From Bradyrhizobium sp. ORS 278 (lineage in GTDB: Bacteria; Pseudomonadota; Alphaproteobacteria; Rhizobiales; Xanthobacteraceae), in the NCBI RefSeq assembly GCF_000026145.1, contig NC_009445.1:2108001-2172000 (forward strand): a stretch of 64,000 nucleotides of DNA, in the 5' to 3' direction. The position numbers and the translations under genes are program-made. Shown here in pieces: positions 15,428 to 24,796 of the stretch; within the stretch, counting starts at the first letter, position 1; every line of letters begins with the position of its first letter. A model generated the notes under the pieces. That model was not told the origin of the DNA. It saw only the letters and a list, made by a program, of their open reading frames with translations, and made no database searches.

Positions 15428-18400
15428 TCACGCCACCTGCTGGTCGAGGATCTTCACGGCCTCGTCGAGCGCGACCGAGACGAGCTGCGACACGCCGCGC
15501 TCGGCCATGGTGACGCCGAACAGCCGGTTCATGCGCGCCATGGTGATCGGATTGTGGGTGATGATGATGAAGCGGGTCTCGGTCGAGCCCTTCATCTCGT
15601 GCAGCAAATTGCAGAAGCGTTCGACGTTGTGGTCGTCGAGCGGCGCGTCGACCTCGTCCAGCACGCAGATCGGCGAGGGGTTGGTGAGGAACACCGCGAA
15701 GATCAGCGCCATCGCCGTCAGCGCCTGCTCGCCGCCCGAGAGCAGCGACAGCGTCTGCGGCTTCTTGCCCGGCGGCTTGGCGATGATCTCGAGGCCGGCC
15801 TCGAGCGGATCGTCGCTCTCGATCAGATGCAGCGCGGCCTCGCCGCCGCCGAACAGCTCGGTGAAGAGCCGCTTGAAATGGTCGTTGACGGTTTCGAACG
15901 ACGCCTGCAGCCGCTCGCGCGCCTCCTTGTTGAGGCTCTGGATGCCCTGGCGCAGCCGCTTGATGGCTTCGACGAGGTCGTCGCGCTCGGTGGTGAGTGC
16001 CGTATGCGAACCCTCGACCTCGGTCAGCTCTTCCTCGGCGCGCAGGTTGACGGCGCCGAGCCGCTCGCGGTCGCGGCGCAGCTTCTCCAGGCTGTCCTCG
16101 ATCTCGTGCAGCGGCGGCAGCTGCGTGTCCGGGCCGATCTCGGCCATGGCGGCGACCGCATTCGGCTCGCATTCGAGCATGTCGTGGATCTCGCGCTCGA
16201 CGTCGGCGACGCGGCGCTTGGCGCTCTCCAGCCGCTCCTCGGCGCGGGCCGCCGCTTCGCGCGACTTCGACAATGCTTCGAGCGAGGCCTTGGCGGCGCG
16301 GTCGGTGTCGCCCATCGCGGTCTCGGCCTCGGCCAGCGCGTCGGCCGCGACCTGCCGCTCTTCCTCGGCGATCGCGAGCTCGTCGATCAGCGCGCTGCGC
16401 TTCTCGGCGAAGATCTCCGGCGCGTTGTCGAGCTCGGCGCGCTCGTCCCGGACCTCGGCGATGCGGGCCTCGATGGTGGCGATCTGCGAGCCGGCGCCGC
16501 GGATGCGGTTGAACCAGTCGTTGCGCTCGTTGATGATCGCCTGGACGCGGCGGTCCGCGAGCTCAGCCTCGCGGGCCAGCGCCTGGGCCTCGGCGCGAAC
16601 TTGCGCTGCCGCACGGCGCTTGGTCTCGATCTCGGCGCGCACGGCCGCCAGACGGCCGTCGGCCTCGGTGGTCGCCGGCAGCTCCTCGATCGCTTCCAGC
16701 GCATTCTGGTGCAGCTCGGCGATCTCGGCGCGGTCATGGGCGAGGCGGGTCGAGGCCTCGACCAGCGCCGACTTGCGCGCCGAATGGCGGTTGATCTCGC
16801 GCTCGGCATTAGCATGGCGCTCGCGCGCCGAATTGACCTCGCGCTGCGCGGCGCGCCACGCTTCGCGCGCGGCGCTTTCCGCAGCCGTCGCAGCCTTCAC
16901 CTCGGCTTCGGCGCTCTCCAGCGCCTGGCGCTTGCCGGCGGCGTCGATGCGCGCCTGCTCCAGCTCGGCCTCGATGTCGATCAGGCGGGCGCGCTCGGCG
17001 AGGCGGCGTGCGGCGCCGGTCGGCGCATGCGCGGCGGCGATGAAGCCGTCCCAGCGCCAGACGTCGCCCTCCGGCGACACCAGCCGCTGGCCGGTGCGCA
17101 GCTGCGACACCAGCTGCGCGCCGCGCTCGCGCGACACCACGCCGATCTGGGCGAGACGGCGCGACAGCTCCGGCGGCGCCTGCACATACGCAGCCAGCGG
17201 TTCGACGCCATCGGGCAGCGCGGGGTCAGTGACCTCGGCGCCGGCCACCGTCCAGTGCATCGGCGCGGAGGCATCGACCGGCGCGTCGAGATCGTCGCCG
17301 AGCACGGCGCCGAGCGCCTTTTCATATCCCTTGGCAACGGTGACGCCGTCGATGATCGGCGGCCACAGATTCTTGGTCTCGCTGTTCACCATCTTGGAGA
17401 TGGTACGCGCCTCGGTCTCCAGCCGCTGCGCCCGCTTCTCGGCGTCCGCGAGCGGGGCGCGCGAGGCTTCGAGCTTCTGCCGGGCATTGGCCTGCGCGGC
17501 CTCGTTGGTTTGCACGGCGGCCTCGGCCTGCGCCTCGGCCTCTTCAGCGGCTTCGAGCGCGGCGGCGAGGGTGTCGAGATCGCCGAGATGGGCGGTCTCC
17601 TGCGCCAGCCGTTCCTCGTCGGCGCGGACATTGGCGATGTCCTGGTCGAGGCGGGCGAGCCGCTCGCGATGGCTGCGGACGTTGGCCTCGAGCTGGTTGC
17701 GGCGCGCGGTGAGGTCGGCGAGCTGCGTCGTCAGCTCGGTGAACTGGCGTTCCGTTTCGAGAAGCAGCGCCTCGGCCTCGGCGACGCGCTCGTCGACGCC
17801 GCTGCGCATCTCGACGCGCGCCTTGATCTCTTCCTTCAGCTCCGCGTCTTCGGTCTCGAGACGCTGCAGCGCGACCTGCGCGTCCTGGTTCTGCTGCTGC
17901 TCGCGGGCGACGTCGGCGGTGAGCTGCATCAGGCGGCGGTCGAGCTCGCCGGCGCGCTCCTTGGCGCGCACCTCCTCGCGATCGAGCAGATCGCGGGCGT
18001 TCTTCAGCCGCTGCATCGTCGCAGCGGCGCGTGCCTCGGCCTCGCGCAGCGCCGGCAGATGCGACGAGCGGATCGCCTGGATGCGCGCCGATTCGGCCTG
18101 CTCGCGCGTTCGCTCCGCCATCTCGCGCACGGCGACGTCGTGCGTATGCGCGGCGTCGTTGAGGTCGGCATGCGCGCCCATCCAGCGCAGATGATAGAGC
18201 GTCGCTTCCGCCTTGCGCACCTTGGCCGCGACCTCGCGATAGCGGATCGCCTGGCGCGCCTGCTTGCGCAGGCCTTCCATCTGGCCGGAGAGCTGGCCGA
18301 TGACGTCTTCCACGCGGAGCAGATTGGTCTCGGCCGCCTTCAGCCGCAGCTCGGCCTCGTGGCGGCGCGCATGCAGGCCGGCGACGCCGGCGGCGTCTTC

Positions 18401-18892
18401 CAGCACGCGGCGGCGCTGCTCGGGTTTCGCTTGAATGATCTCGCCGATCTTGCCCTGGTGGACGAGGGCCGGCGAGCGCGCGCCGGTGGCGGCGTCGGCG
18501 AACAGGATCTGCACGTCGCGGGCGCGCACGTCACGGCCGTTGATGCGATAGACCGAGCCGGCCTCGCGCTCGATGCGGCGCGAGATTTCGAGGATGTCGC
18601 GGTCGTTTACGGCGGCCGGCGCGGTGCGATCGCTGTTGTCGATCGTCATCACCACTTCGGCGTGGTTGCGCGACGGACGCGTGTTCGAGCCGGAGAAGAT
18701 CACCGCGTCCATGTCGGCGGCGCGCAGCGATTTGTGCGAGGTCTCACCCATCGCCCAGCGCAGCGCCTCGACCAGATTCGACTTGCCGCAGCCGTTCGGA
18801 CCGACGACGCCGGTGAGGCCGGGTTCGATCACGAAGTCAGTCGGTTCGACGAACGTCTTGAAACCGTGGAGACGAAGACGCGTGAGTTTCAT
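15428..18892 (-). CDS. smc: Chromosome segregation protein SMC
   Basis: The bacterial condensin ATPase that compacts and helps segregate the chromosome with ScpA and ScpB. At 1154 residues it has the full SMC layout: Walker A GPNGCGKSN at 31-39, a coiled coil to about residue 500, a hinge around 520-640, a returning coiled coil, the ABC signature LSGGEQ at 1051-1056 and Walker B ending in VLDEVDAPLDD. The N terminus (MKLTRLRLHGFKTFVEPT) is standard. Its strong Glu/Ala/Arg coiled-coil codons create very long open frames on the opposite strand, which are not genes. It is followed by the Rsm22-like gene, and the DsbA-like gene lies 242 bases upstream. Confidence 0.98.
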   Translation of the reverse strand: MKLTRLRLHGFKTFVEPTDFVIEPGLTGVVGPNGCGKSNLVEALRWAMGETSHKSLRAADMDAVIFSGSNTRPSRNHAEVVMTIDNSDRTAPAAVNDRDILEISRRIEREAGSVYRINGRDVRARDVQILFADAATGARSPALVHQGKIGEIIQAKPEQRRRVLEDAAGVAGLHARRHEAELRLKAAETNLLRVEDVIGQLSGQMEGLRKQARQAIRYREVAAKVRKAEATLYHLRWMGAHADLNDAAHTHDVAVREMAERTREQAESARIQAIRSSHLPALREAEARAAATMQRLKNARDLLDREEVRAKERAGELDRRLMQLTADVAREQQQNQDAQVALQRLETEDAELKEEIKARVEMRSGVDERVAEAEALLLETERQFTELTTQLADLTARRNQLEANVRSHRERLARLDQDIANVRADEERLAQETAHLGDLDTLAAALEAAEEAEAQAEAAVQTNEAAQANARQKLEASRAPLADAEKRAQRLETEARTISKMVNSETKNLWPPIIDGVTVAKGYEKALGAVLGDDLDAPVDASAPMHWTVAGAEVTDPALPDGVEPLAAYVQAPPELSRRLAQIGVVSRERGAQLVSQLRTGQRLVSPEGDVWRWDGFIAAAHAPTGAARRLAERARLIDIEAELEQARIDAAGKRQALESAEAEVKAATAAESAAREAWRAAQREVNSARERHANAEREINRHSARKSALVEASTRLAHDRAEIAELHQNALEAIEELPATTEADGRLAAVRAEIETKRRAAAQVRAEAQALAREAELADRRVQAIINERNDWFNRIRGAGSQIATIEARIAEVRDERAELDNAPEIFAEKRSALIDELAIAEEERQVAADALAEAETAMGDTDRAAKASLEALSKSREAAARAEERLESAKRRVADVEREIHDMLECEPNAVAAMAEIGPDTQLPPLHEIEDSLEKLRRDRERLGAVNLRAEEELTEVEGSHTALTTERDDLVEAIKRLRQGIQSLNKEARERLQASFETVNDHFKRLFTELFGGGEAALHLIESDDPLEAGLEIIAKPPGKKPQTLSLLSGGEQALTAMALIFAVFLTNPSPICVLDEVDAPLDDHNVERFCNLLHEMKGSTETRFIIITHNPITMARMNRLFGVTMAERGVSQLVSVALDEAVKILDQQVA

Positions 18893-19134
18893 GCACAGAT
18901 TCTCTGTTGGCGGGAAACGAATCTCACAGCCCTGACAATACCATGGATGGCAAAGTCAAAGTGACTTGAGTCGCCGTTGCGCCCCATTCTGAGGGCGGGA
19001 CAATGGCGACGCCGATCCGTGAGGGCAACCCGCTCGCCCCGCTTTTCCAAGGCTTTCTCGACCGAATCAGCCACCAAACAGAAGCGACCCCACGAAGGGG
19101 CCGCACTGTGTCTCGTTTGACTCAGTGATTCGGA

Positions 19135-19815
19135 TCAGCTCTTCAGAAGCGGGTTGATGCGCTTCTGAAACTCCTCGATCGAGGATTCGCCTTTGATCTT
19201 CTCGCCGTTGATGAAGAAGGTCGGCGTCGAATCAACTTTAAGAACGTCGCTGGCGTACTTCTGATCGGCGGCGATCTTGTCGAGCAGAGCCTGGTCCTTT
19301 AGGCAGGCCTCGACCTGCTGCTGGCTGAGGCCGGCCTGCTTGCCGATCCGGGTCAGGGTCTCGGTGGTGTTCTTGACCACCCAGTCGTTCTGCGAGCGGA
19401 ACAGCATGTCGGTGACGGCGAAATACTTCTGCGCGTCGTCCTTGGCGATGCAGCGCGTCAGCATCGAGCCGGCGGCGGCCTTGATGTCGAGCGGGAACTC
19501 GCGGAAGATGTAGCGCACCTTGCCGGTATCGATGTATTCGGCCTTCAGCTTCGGGAACACGGTCGCGTTGAACGCCGCGCAATGCGGACAAGTCATCGAG
19601 GCGTATTCGGTGATGGTGACGGCAGCGTCGGTCGGCCCGATCGCCATGTCGGGCAGCGACTGCGGCTTGGCGACGTCGGCGGCGCTCTGCGCGAAGGCCT
19701 CCGAGATCAGCCGCAGCGGCGAGAAGCCGGCCAGCGCGGCGAGGCCGGTCAGCGACAAGGCGGCGGTGAAGGCGCGGCGGGTAATGATCAAGGCTCTGCT
19801 CCGGAATGGGCGCAT
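19135..19815 (-). CDS. DsbA-family thiol-disulfide oxidoreductase, Tat signal
   Basis: A 226-residue periplasmic thioredoxin-fold protein. The N terminus has a twin-arginine pattern (TRRAFTAAL) followed by a hydrophobic stretch and a probable cleavage after SEAFA near residue 42. The active site is Cys76-Pro-His-Cys79, typical of DsbA, and the cis-Pro motif is VDSTPTFFING. The arrangement fits the BdbD/ScsC-like DsbA group, often coded next to smc in rhizobia. It probably oxidises exported proteins; a DsbC-like isomerase role cannot be excluded. Confidence 0.9.
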   Translation of the reverse strand: MRPFRSRALIITRRAFTAALSLTGLAALAGFSPLRLISEAFAQSAADVAKPQSLPDMAIGPTDAAVTITEYASMTCPHCAAFNATVFPKLKAEYIDTGKVRYIFREFPLDIKAAAGSMLTRCIAKDDAQKYFAVTDMLFRSQNDWVVKNTTETLTRIGKQAGLSQQQVEACLKDQALLDKIAADQKYASDVLKVDSTPTFFINGEKIKGESSIEEFQKRINPLLKS

Positions 19816-19909
19816 CTCGCGCCTGAAACGCTCTCAACTTGGCTTTTCGCTAGCTTGAAACCCAGTCTGAGGCAATGCCGCGCCTCAACCCCGGATCAAA
19901 CGGCGAACG

Positions 19910-20389
19910 TCAATTTCGCTTGATGGCCGCGCCCAGCCGCGCCAGCGCATCGCGCAGCGCGTCGTCCTCGATGGCGGTCAGGCTTGCCGCGACCTTGGCC
20001 ACCTGCTTCGGATCGGGCGGCGCCGGCCGTCGCTTCACGGGAGGCCGCGTCAGCGGCCCCTGGCGCAGCGCCAGCTTGCCGACGGCATGCCAGCCGAAGA
20101 AGCGGTTGACCCGCTCGAGGATGACATCCGACGAATGCTGGATCTCCAGCGCCATCGGCCCCTCGACGCGCAGGATCAAGGTCGCCGGCTCCTGCGGCTG
20201 GCCCTCGACCGGCCGCGGCCATTGCATCTTCAGCGGCTGCGCATGCTCGGCGATCTCGCGCCCCGCAATCTCCGGCCAGCGCGTCACCAGCTCGCGCGCG
20301 GCAAACCCCTGCTTGGCATAGGCGGCCGTGAGCACGTCGCCCATCATCAGCGCGAGAGGCTTTGCGGTGAGGCGGCCGGGCTTTGCCAT
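19910..20389 (-). CDS. DUF721 family protein, DciA-like
   Basis: A 159-residue protein whose first 110 residues form a DUF721 domain (LTAAYAKQGFAARELVTRWPEIAG, quoted in part, then ILRVEGPMALEIQHSSDVIL). DciA, the founding member with known function, helps load the DnaB replicative helicase in bacteria without DnaC, and the Caulobacter relative is studied in that role. The C-terminal third is basic and proline-rich. It sits between the DsbA-like gene and the higA antitoxin, on the same strand as both. Confidence 0.82.
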   Translation of the reverse strand: MAKPGRLTAKPLALMMGDVLTAAYAKQGFAARELVTRWPEIAGREIAEHAQPLKMQWPRPVEGQPQEPATLILRVEGPMALEIQHSSDVILERVNRFFGWHAVGKLALRQGPLTRPPVKRRPAPPDPKQVAKVAASLTAIEDDALRDALARLGAAIKRN

Positions 20390-20407
20390 GATGCTTTCTC
20401 GCTGCCG

Positions 20408-20728
20408 TCACGCGGCGCGCGGACGGATCGCTTTCAGGTCGGGGGCAATCTCGCGCCGCCGTTGCATGAGGTCATGATCCATCTGAAGACCCAGGAAGAA
20501 GCCCTCGGAGACACGAAAATAGCGGGCGAGGCGCAGATCCGTATCTGCGGTGATGTCGCGCTTGCCGAGCACGATCTCGTTGATCCGGCGGGGCGGCACA
20601 TGAACGGCGCGTGCCAGCGCGTTCTGGCTCAGTCCCATCGGCTTGAGGAACTCCTCCAACAGGATCTCGCCGGGATGCGGATTGTGCAGCAGATTGCTTC
20701 TAGCGGTGGTAGTCGACGATTTCGACAT
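20408..20728 (-). CDS. higA: HigA-family antitoxin
   Basis: A 106-residue XRE-type helix-turn-helix protein. The family start [22 protein letters not shown] runs from about residue 16 (only part quoted), followed by [14 protein letters not shown], the recognition helix region of HigA/VapI antitoxins. It neutralises the HigB toxin and usually represses the operon. The ATG at 20728 lies 29 bases inside the end of higB, so translation is coupled. The toxin-first order is the typical hig order. Confidence 0.88.
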   Translation of the reverse strand: MSKSSTTTARSNLLHNPHPGEILLEEFLKPMGLSQNALARAVHVPPRRINEIVLGKRDITADTDLRLARYFRVSEGFFLGLQMDHDLMQRRREIAPDLKAIRPRAA

Positions 20729-20984
20729 GCGCCGGTCCTCTATCATCCCAGACGAAGCAAATTCGCCGTTGATCGTTGATCCTGATCGAATGTTGCCCGA
20801 CGCGATCGGCCTTCAAAGCCTCGAGCCGGTTCCCCGGCGGCACCCGGAGATCGTCAAGAACCCGGGCCTGATTGAGAAGACGAAGTTTGCGAAGTGCGAC
20901 ATCCTGAATGTCGGACGGCAATCTCCGGCTCCGTCGGCCGCTCCATATCAGCTCCGTCTCGCGATCCGCGAAGCTCTGGATCAC
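20700..20984 (-). CDS. higB: HigB-family mRNA interferase toxin
   Basis: A 94-residue RelE/HigB-fold toxin. It begins [16 protein letters not shown], the HigB hallmark (IxSFxDxxTxxL/IW), and ends with [17 protein letters not shown], the conserved strand with the substrate-contacting arginines. HigB cleaves mRNA on the ribosome. It starts with GTG and overlaps higA by 29 bases. A perfect TATAAT on the same strand ends five bases before the GTG, so the message may be leaderless. Confidence 0.88.
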   Translation of the reverse strand: MIQSFADRETELIWSGRRSRRLPSDIQDVALRKLRLLNQARVLDDLRVPPGNRLEALKADRVGQHSIRINDQRRICFVWDDRGPAHVEIVDYHR

Positions 20985-20989
20985 GTCAG

Positions 20990-20995
20990 ATTATA
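20990..20995 (-). promoter_or_regulatory. -10 box of the higBA promoter
   Basis: A perfect TATAAT on the minus strand ends five bases from the GTG of higB. No convincing -35 is seen at 16-18 bases upstream. Transcription would start at or within a few bases of the start codon. Confidence 0.5.
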
Positions 20996-21103
20996 ACGCG
21001 CGGCGTCATAGAAGGCGAGGACATTCTGTTTGACGCCGCTTGAGCTGGGGACTTCCAGGCCGGTGCGCTGGTCCGTCCTTTGTTTTCGCTTTATTGAGGA
21101 GAC

Positions 21104-22198
21104 GTGGCTCATCACAAGGCTTCTCGAAAACACCAGCACGACGCCGCCTCTGCCGAGCGCCCGGCGCAACTGCTCGCGTGGTACGACCGTCACCGGCGGC
21201 GGCTGCCGTGGCGCGCGCCCTCCGGGCAGCGCTCGGATCCGTATCGGGTCTGGCTGTCGGAGATCATGCTGCAGCAGACCACGGTGAAGGCGGTCGGGCC
21301 GTACTTCGAGAAATTCCTGGCGCGCTGGCCGGATGTCTCGGCGCTCGGCAGCGCCGATCTCGAGGACGTGCTGCGGATGTGGGCCGGGCTCGGCTACTAC
21401 TCGCGGGCGCGCAACCTGCACGCCTGCGCCGTGACCGTGCTGCGCGAACATGGCGGCGTGTTCCCGGACACCGAGGAGGGGCTGCGAAAGCTGCCCGGCA
21501 TCGGCCCGTACACGGCCGCCGCGATCGCGGCAATCGCCTTCGATCGCCAGACCATGCCGGTCGACGGCAACATCGAGCGCGTCACGACGCGGCTGTTCAG
21601 GGTCGAGCAGGCGCTGCCGCAGGCCAAGCCGCAGATCCAGGCGCTCGCCGCCACCTTGCTCGGGCCCTCGCGCGCCGGCGACAGCGCCCAGGCGCTGATG
21701 GACCTCGGCGCCACCATCTGCACGCCGAAGAAGCCGGCCTGCTCGCTCTGTCCCCTCAACGAGGATTGCGCGGCGCGCCAGCACGGCGATCAAGAGACGT
21801 TCCCGCGCAAGGCGGCGAAGAAGACGGGCACGCTGAGGCGCGGCGCGGCGTTCGTGGTCGTCAGAGGCGACGAACTGCTGGTCCGCTCGCGTCCCGCCAA
21901 AGGCCTGCTCGGCGGTATGACCGAGGTCCCCGGCTCGAACTGGCTGGCCGGCCATGATGATGTGGAGGCGTTGGCACAGGCGCCGGACATCGCGGCCGTG
22001 AAACGCTGGCACCGCAAGCTCGGTGTCGTCACCCACGTCTTCACGCACTTCCCGCTCGAACTTGTGGTCTACACCGCGACAGTGCCGGCCCGCACCCGCG
22101 CCCCTGACGGAATGCGCTGGGCGAAGATCGCGACGCTCGACGGCGAGGCGCTGCCAAACGTGATGCGCAAGGTCGTGGCGCACGGATTGGGGGAGTGA
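21104..22198 (+). CDS. mutY: A/G-specific adenine glycosylase
   Basis: Removes adenine mispaired with 8-oxoguanine in base-excision repair. The 364-residue chain has the catalytic glutamate Glu53 in LSEIMLQQTT, the helix-hairpin-helix LPGIGPYTAAAI at about 131-142, the catalytic aspartate Asp154 in VDGNIERV and the 4Fe-4S ligands Cys206, Cys213, Cys216 and Cys222. The C-terminal half is a NUDIX-like domain that reads the 8-oxoG. The start is a GTG after GAGGAGAC. It is transcribed divergently from higBA with 119 bases between the starts. Confidence 0.96.
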   Translation: MAHHKASRKHQHDAASAERPAQLLAWYDRHRRRLPWRAPSGQRSDPYRVWLSEIMLQQTTVKAVGPYFEKFLARWPDVSALGSADLEDVLRMWAGLGYYSRARNLHACAVTVLREHGGVFPDTEEGLRKLPGIGPYTAAAIAAIAFDRQTMPVDGNIERVTTRLFRVEQALPQAKPQIQALAATLLGPSRAGDSAQALMDLGATICTPKKPACSLCPLNEDCAARQHGDQETFPRKAAKKTGTLRRGAAFVVVRGDELLVRSRPAKGLLGGMTEVPGSNWLAGHDDVEALAQAPDIAAVKRWHRKLGVVTHVFTHFPLELVVYTATVPARTRAPDGMRWAKIATLDGEALPNVMRKVVAHGLGE

Positions 22199-22236
22199 GC
22201 CTGCGCTTCGCATGTCATTTGTGGTCCGCAGTAGTC

Positions 22237-22383
22237 CGTAGGGTGGGCAAAGGCGCGCCCCGCTGCTCTTGAGTTCGGCGAGCTGTCTCGCGCACCGTGC
22301 CCACCATCGTGCCCCCGAGTCCGCCGCAAGACGGTGGGCACGCCGCCGCCTGCGGCGGCCGCTTTGCCCACCCTGCGGCAGCT
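22237..22383. repeat. Palindromic repeat with GGTGGGCAAAG ends
   Basis: GTAGGGTGGGCAAAG at the left end faces CTTTGCCCACCCTGC at the right end, with internal GTGCCCACC and GGTGGGCAC arms. It is a mosaic of imperfect inverted repeats about 147 bases long. Confidence 0.75.
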
Positions 22384-22396
22384 ACAACCACGGCTG

Positions 22397-22556
22397 TCGT
22401 CCCGGCCTTGCGCCGGGACCCATACCCCCAGGGAGCAGTTCGAGGCACGGTGACCGTCGGCATTTTGCCGATCACCACGGCCGCGGCGGATGGGTCCCGG
22501 ATCGGCGCCACGCCGCGCTGTCGCACGCCGTGGCTTGTCCGGGACGACGGAGGGTG
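22397..22556. repeat. Palindromic repeat with TCGTCCCGG ends
   Basis: TCGTCCCGGCCTTGCGCCGG plus GACCCAT at the left faces ATGGGTCCCGG and, at the far end, CCGGGACGACG. Arms are longer than 20 bases with an irregular middle. The GTCCCGG/GGGACCCAT pattern is familiar from Bradyrhizobium intergenic DNA. Confidence 0.7.
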
Positions 22557-22643
22557 AGGCGGATTCGCGGTTCAAACAGCGGGCTGCATCAGCAGTTAAC
22601 AGTTGTACTAACAATGAGGCTAGAGAGGCGCTGGACATGAACC

Positions 22644-23061
22644 CGCGTTCTCGCGGCACATCATGCCCGAGCTTTGCGGTCAGTTCGTCCCTCGCAAATA
22701 TGCAGAGGGCGCAGGGAATGCCGGATGCTGGCCGCACCCATGGCCCGCCTGCGACAAGAAAAGCAGGCGGCAGTCACCACAGGTTCAGCCGAGAACAACC
22801 GGCATTCCCCGCGCGATGGTCTCACGCTTATACGCAGTCTCCCTGGTGCGCCGGCTTGTTGGCCACCATGCCACGACGATGCTTGCGCACCGCGCGGGGG
22901 ACACCAGCTTCGGGGTGTCAGGACGCTGCGACTTCGCGTCCGCAAGACATCGTTCGTCCGCGCCCCCGTTAAGAGGACGCTGCGATCTCTGGCGGCCACC
23001 GCATTCCCGCCTCGCGTGTCGTGACGATCGCGCGCTACGCCCCTTGCAGTGAGGCGGGATG
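22644..23061 (-). repeat. Dispersed 400-bp intergenic repeat, copy 2
   Basis: Read on the minus strand this copy parallels 6444-6848 from end to end. Within it the outer stem is at 22709-22724 with 22799-22814 and the inner stem CCGCCTGC/GCAGGCGG is kept exactly. In repeat orientation the outer stem differs from copy 1 by one compensated pair (G-C to T-A) and one A-T to G-T wobble. The open frames that cross it in both directions are not conserved between the copies as proteins. Confidence 0.85.
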
Positions 23062-23355
23062 GGAGGGACATAATCATGAATTCCGATAAATAGCAATATA
23101 ATTATTTTTAGCAGAATCAAATTAGCGCTGCGGGCGGGATCCAGCGGCGCAGGCGCCTGCGTGTCTGTCTCGTGACCACAGCGATAGAATCGCCTCGGCC
23201 CACACGATGGATGTCGCGCCGCCCTGAGCGGACATGAAAGGTGCCGTTCCCGAGGCCGGCACATGCCGGCCGCGCAGATTTGTTCATTTGCCGGTGGGAT
23301 GGACGGCCGATCCCGCGGTCGCTAGGTTCGCGGCTTATCTTATCGGGGGATCACC

Positions 23356-23976
23356 ATGCTCAAGCTCTATGTCGCGCCAGGCACCTGTGCGCTCGCGTCC
23401 CACATCGCGCTGGCTGAGACGGGTGCCGACTACACGATCGAGAAGCTCAGCTTCAAGACCAACCAGCAGAACAGCCCGGATTATCTCGCGATCAACCCCA
23501 AGGGGCGGGTGCCGGCGCTGGTGACGGAGAAGGGTATCCTGACCGAGACTCCCGCGATGCTCGCCTATGTCGCGCAGCGTTTTCCGCGGGCCCGGCTCGC
23601 GCCGCTCGAAGATGCGTTTGCCTTTGCCGAGGTGCAGTCGTTCACCAGCTATCTCTGCTCCACCGTCCACATCGCTCACGCGCATAAGATGCGCGGTTAT
23701 CGCTGGGCCAATGAGGAATCATCCTTTGCCGACATGAAGCGCAAGATTCCGGAGACGATGGGCGCCTGCTTCGCCCTGATCGAGCAGAAGATGCTGCGCG
23801 GTCCTTTCGTGATGGGTGGGCAGTATACGATCTGTGACCCCTATCTGTTCACGATCGCGCAATGGCTCGAGGGCGACGGCGTCGACATCAAGGCCTTCCC
23901 GAAGGTCGCCGATCACGTCGCGCGCATGGCCGAGCGGCCCGCGGTCCAGAAGGCCTTCGCGGAGCTCGCGGCCTGA
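23356..23976 (+). CDS. Glutathione S-transferase, beta-like
   Basis: A 206-residue cytosolic GST. The N-terminal thioredoxin-like domain starts MLKLYVAPGTCALASHIAL, with Cys11 matching Cys10 of the beta class, and the cis-proline motif is NPKGRVPAL at about 48-56. The glutathione-binding ETPAML follows. The C-terminal helical domain is complete. Beta-class GSTs conjugate glutathione to electrophiles or reduce disulfides; the substrate is not inferable. A GGGGATCACC precedes the ATG. Confidence 0.93.
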   Translation: MLKLYVAPGTCALASHIALAETGADYTIEKLSFKTNQQNSPDYLAINPKGRVPALVTEKGILTETPAMLAYVAQRFPRARLAPLEDAFAFAEVQSFTSYLCSTVHIAHAHKMRGYRWANEESSFADMKRKIPETMGACFALIEQKMLRGPFVMGGQYTICDPYLFTIAQWLEGDGVDIKAFPKVADHVARMAERPAVQKAFAELAA

Positions 23977-24205
23977 CGCCGTCTGATTGACCCGCACCTT
24001 GCAGCGCCTCATGGCGGCGCCGCCGGTCGAGACGCCAGCGATCCGGTCGGCCGACGCCGCACGCGGGCGGAATGGTCGAGCCCGGTGGAGGAAGGCTGAC
24101 GGCCGAGAAAAAACAACAAGGCAGCGGGAACCCCGGTCGGCCCAGTGACGTTGCTTCGAGCCGTGGCATGCGCCTGCGGCCGATCTCCTATTTCTGGGCC
24201 CTTTG

Positions 24206-24796
24206 ATGTTGCTGGCAGCGATTTCCGATGATTCCTCGCGCACGACCAGCACCGGGATTCGCGAACGATTGAAAGCGGCCACTGCATCGGCGCATCACGC
24301 GCTGGATGAGCGGCTCGCCCAGCTCGATCTCACCACGACGGCGCATTATCGCCGGTTCCTTCAGGCCAGCGCCGCGGCGCTGTGGCCGTTGGAGCAGCTG
24401 CTCGAGGAGAGCGGGGCGGCCGGCATCGTCGACGACTGGACCGCGCGTCGGCGAAGCGACGCCCTGCGAGCAGACCTTGCCGATCTCCAGGGGACGGCCG
24501 CTCCGCTGCAGCTGTCAGGGGACTCGCTCGCGCGGCCCTGCATTCTCGGCAAGCTCTACGTCCTGGAAGGCTCGCGACTGGGCGCCGTGTATCTGCTGCG
24601 CATCGTCTCGGCCTCCGCCGATCCGCGCGTGAGGCGCGCGACGCGCTATCTCCGCCATGGCGCCGGCCAGGGGCTGTGGCCGAGCTTCCTGGCGCGGCTC
24701 GCACGCGAGCCGATGACGTCGGATGACGAAGGCAAGGCGATCGCCGGCGCGCACGCCGCGTTCGCGCTGTTTGCGACCGCGATGGCTGCAGCATGA
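24206..24796 (+). CDS. bphO: Heme oxygenase, BphO type
   Basis: Opens heme to biliverdin, the chromophore of bacteriophytochromes. From the ATG at 24206 the protein has 196 residues, the length of the compact BphO group. The proximal heme ligand is probably His30 in ATASAHHALDE, and the distal helix block is ILGKLYVLEGSRLGAVYL. The stop codon overlaps the ATG of the phytochrome gene (ATGA), so the two are translationally coupled and the chromophore source is made with its apoprotein. A TTG three bases upstream is also in frame. Confidence 0.9.
   Translation: MLLAAISDDSSRTTSTGIRERLKAATASAHHALDERLAQLDLTTTAHYRRFLQASAAALWPLEQLLEESGAAGIVDDWTARRRSDALRADLADLQGTAAPLQLSGDSLARPCILGKLYVLEGSRLGAVYLLRIVSASADPRVRRATRYLRHGAGQGLWPSFLARLAREPMTSDDEGKAIAGAHAAFALFATAMAAA

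Larger units (their letters stand above)
22199..23355. other. Repeat cluster between mutY and the GST gene
   Basis: More than 1.1 kb with no supported gene. It contains, in order, two different palindromic elements and an inverted copy of the 400-bp dispersed repeat. Open frames in it are translations of the repeats. The last 290 bases are AT-rich around 23080-23120 and hold the upstream region of the GST gene. Confidence 0.7.

Noticed and set aside
10914..18194. A 2426-codon open frame on the plus strand
   Set aside because: It runs antisense across the ATPases, M48 protease, LemA, Rsm22-like and SMC genes. Its residues are the complement of GC-rich codons (Arg, Gly, Asp, Val, Ser runs) with no family motif; all real genes here are on the minus strand.
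15341..18964. A 1207-codon open frame opposite smc
   Set aside because: Opposite-strand shadow of the coiled-coil codons of smc; no motif, no ribosome site.
20087..20779. A 230-codon plus-strand frame across DUF721 and higA
   Set aside because: Antisense to two recognisable minus-strand genes.
22663..23077. Open frames of 116-138 codons on both strands
   Set aside because: They lie inside the dispersed 400-bp repeat. The other copy does not preserve the frames, and similar translations are known as spurious hypothetical proteins.
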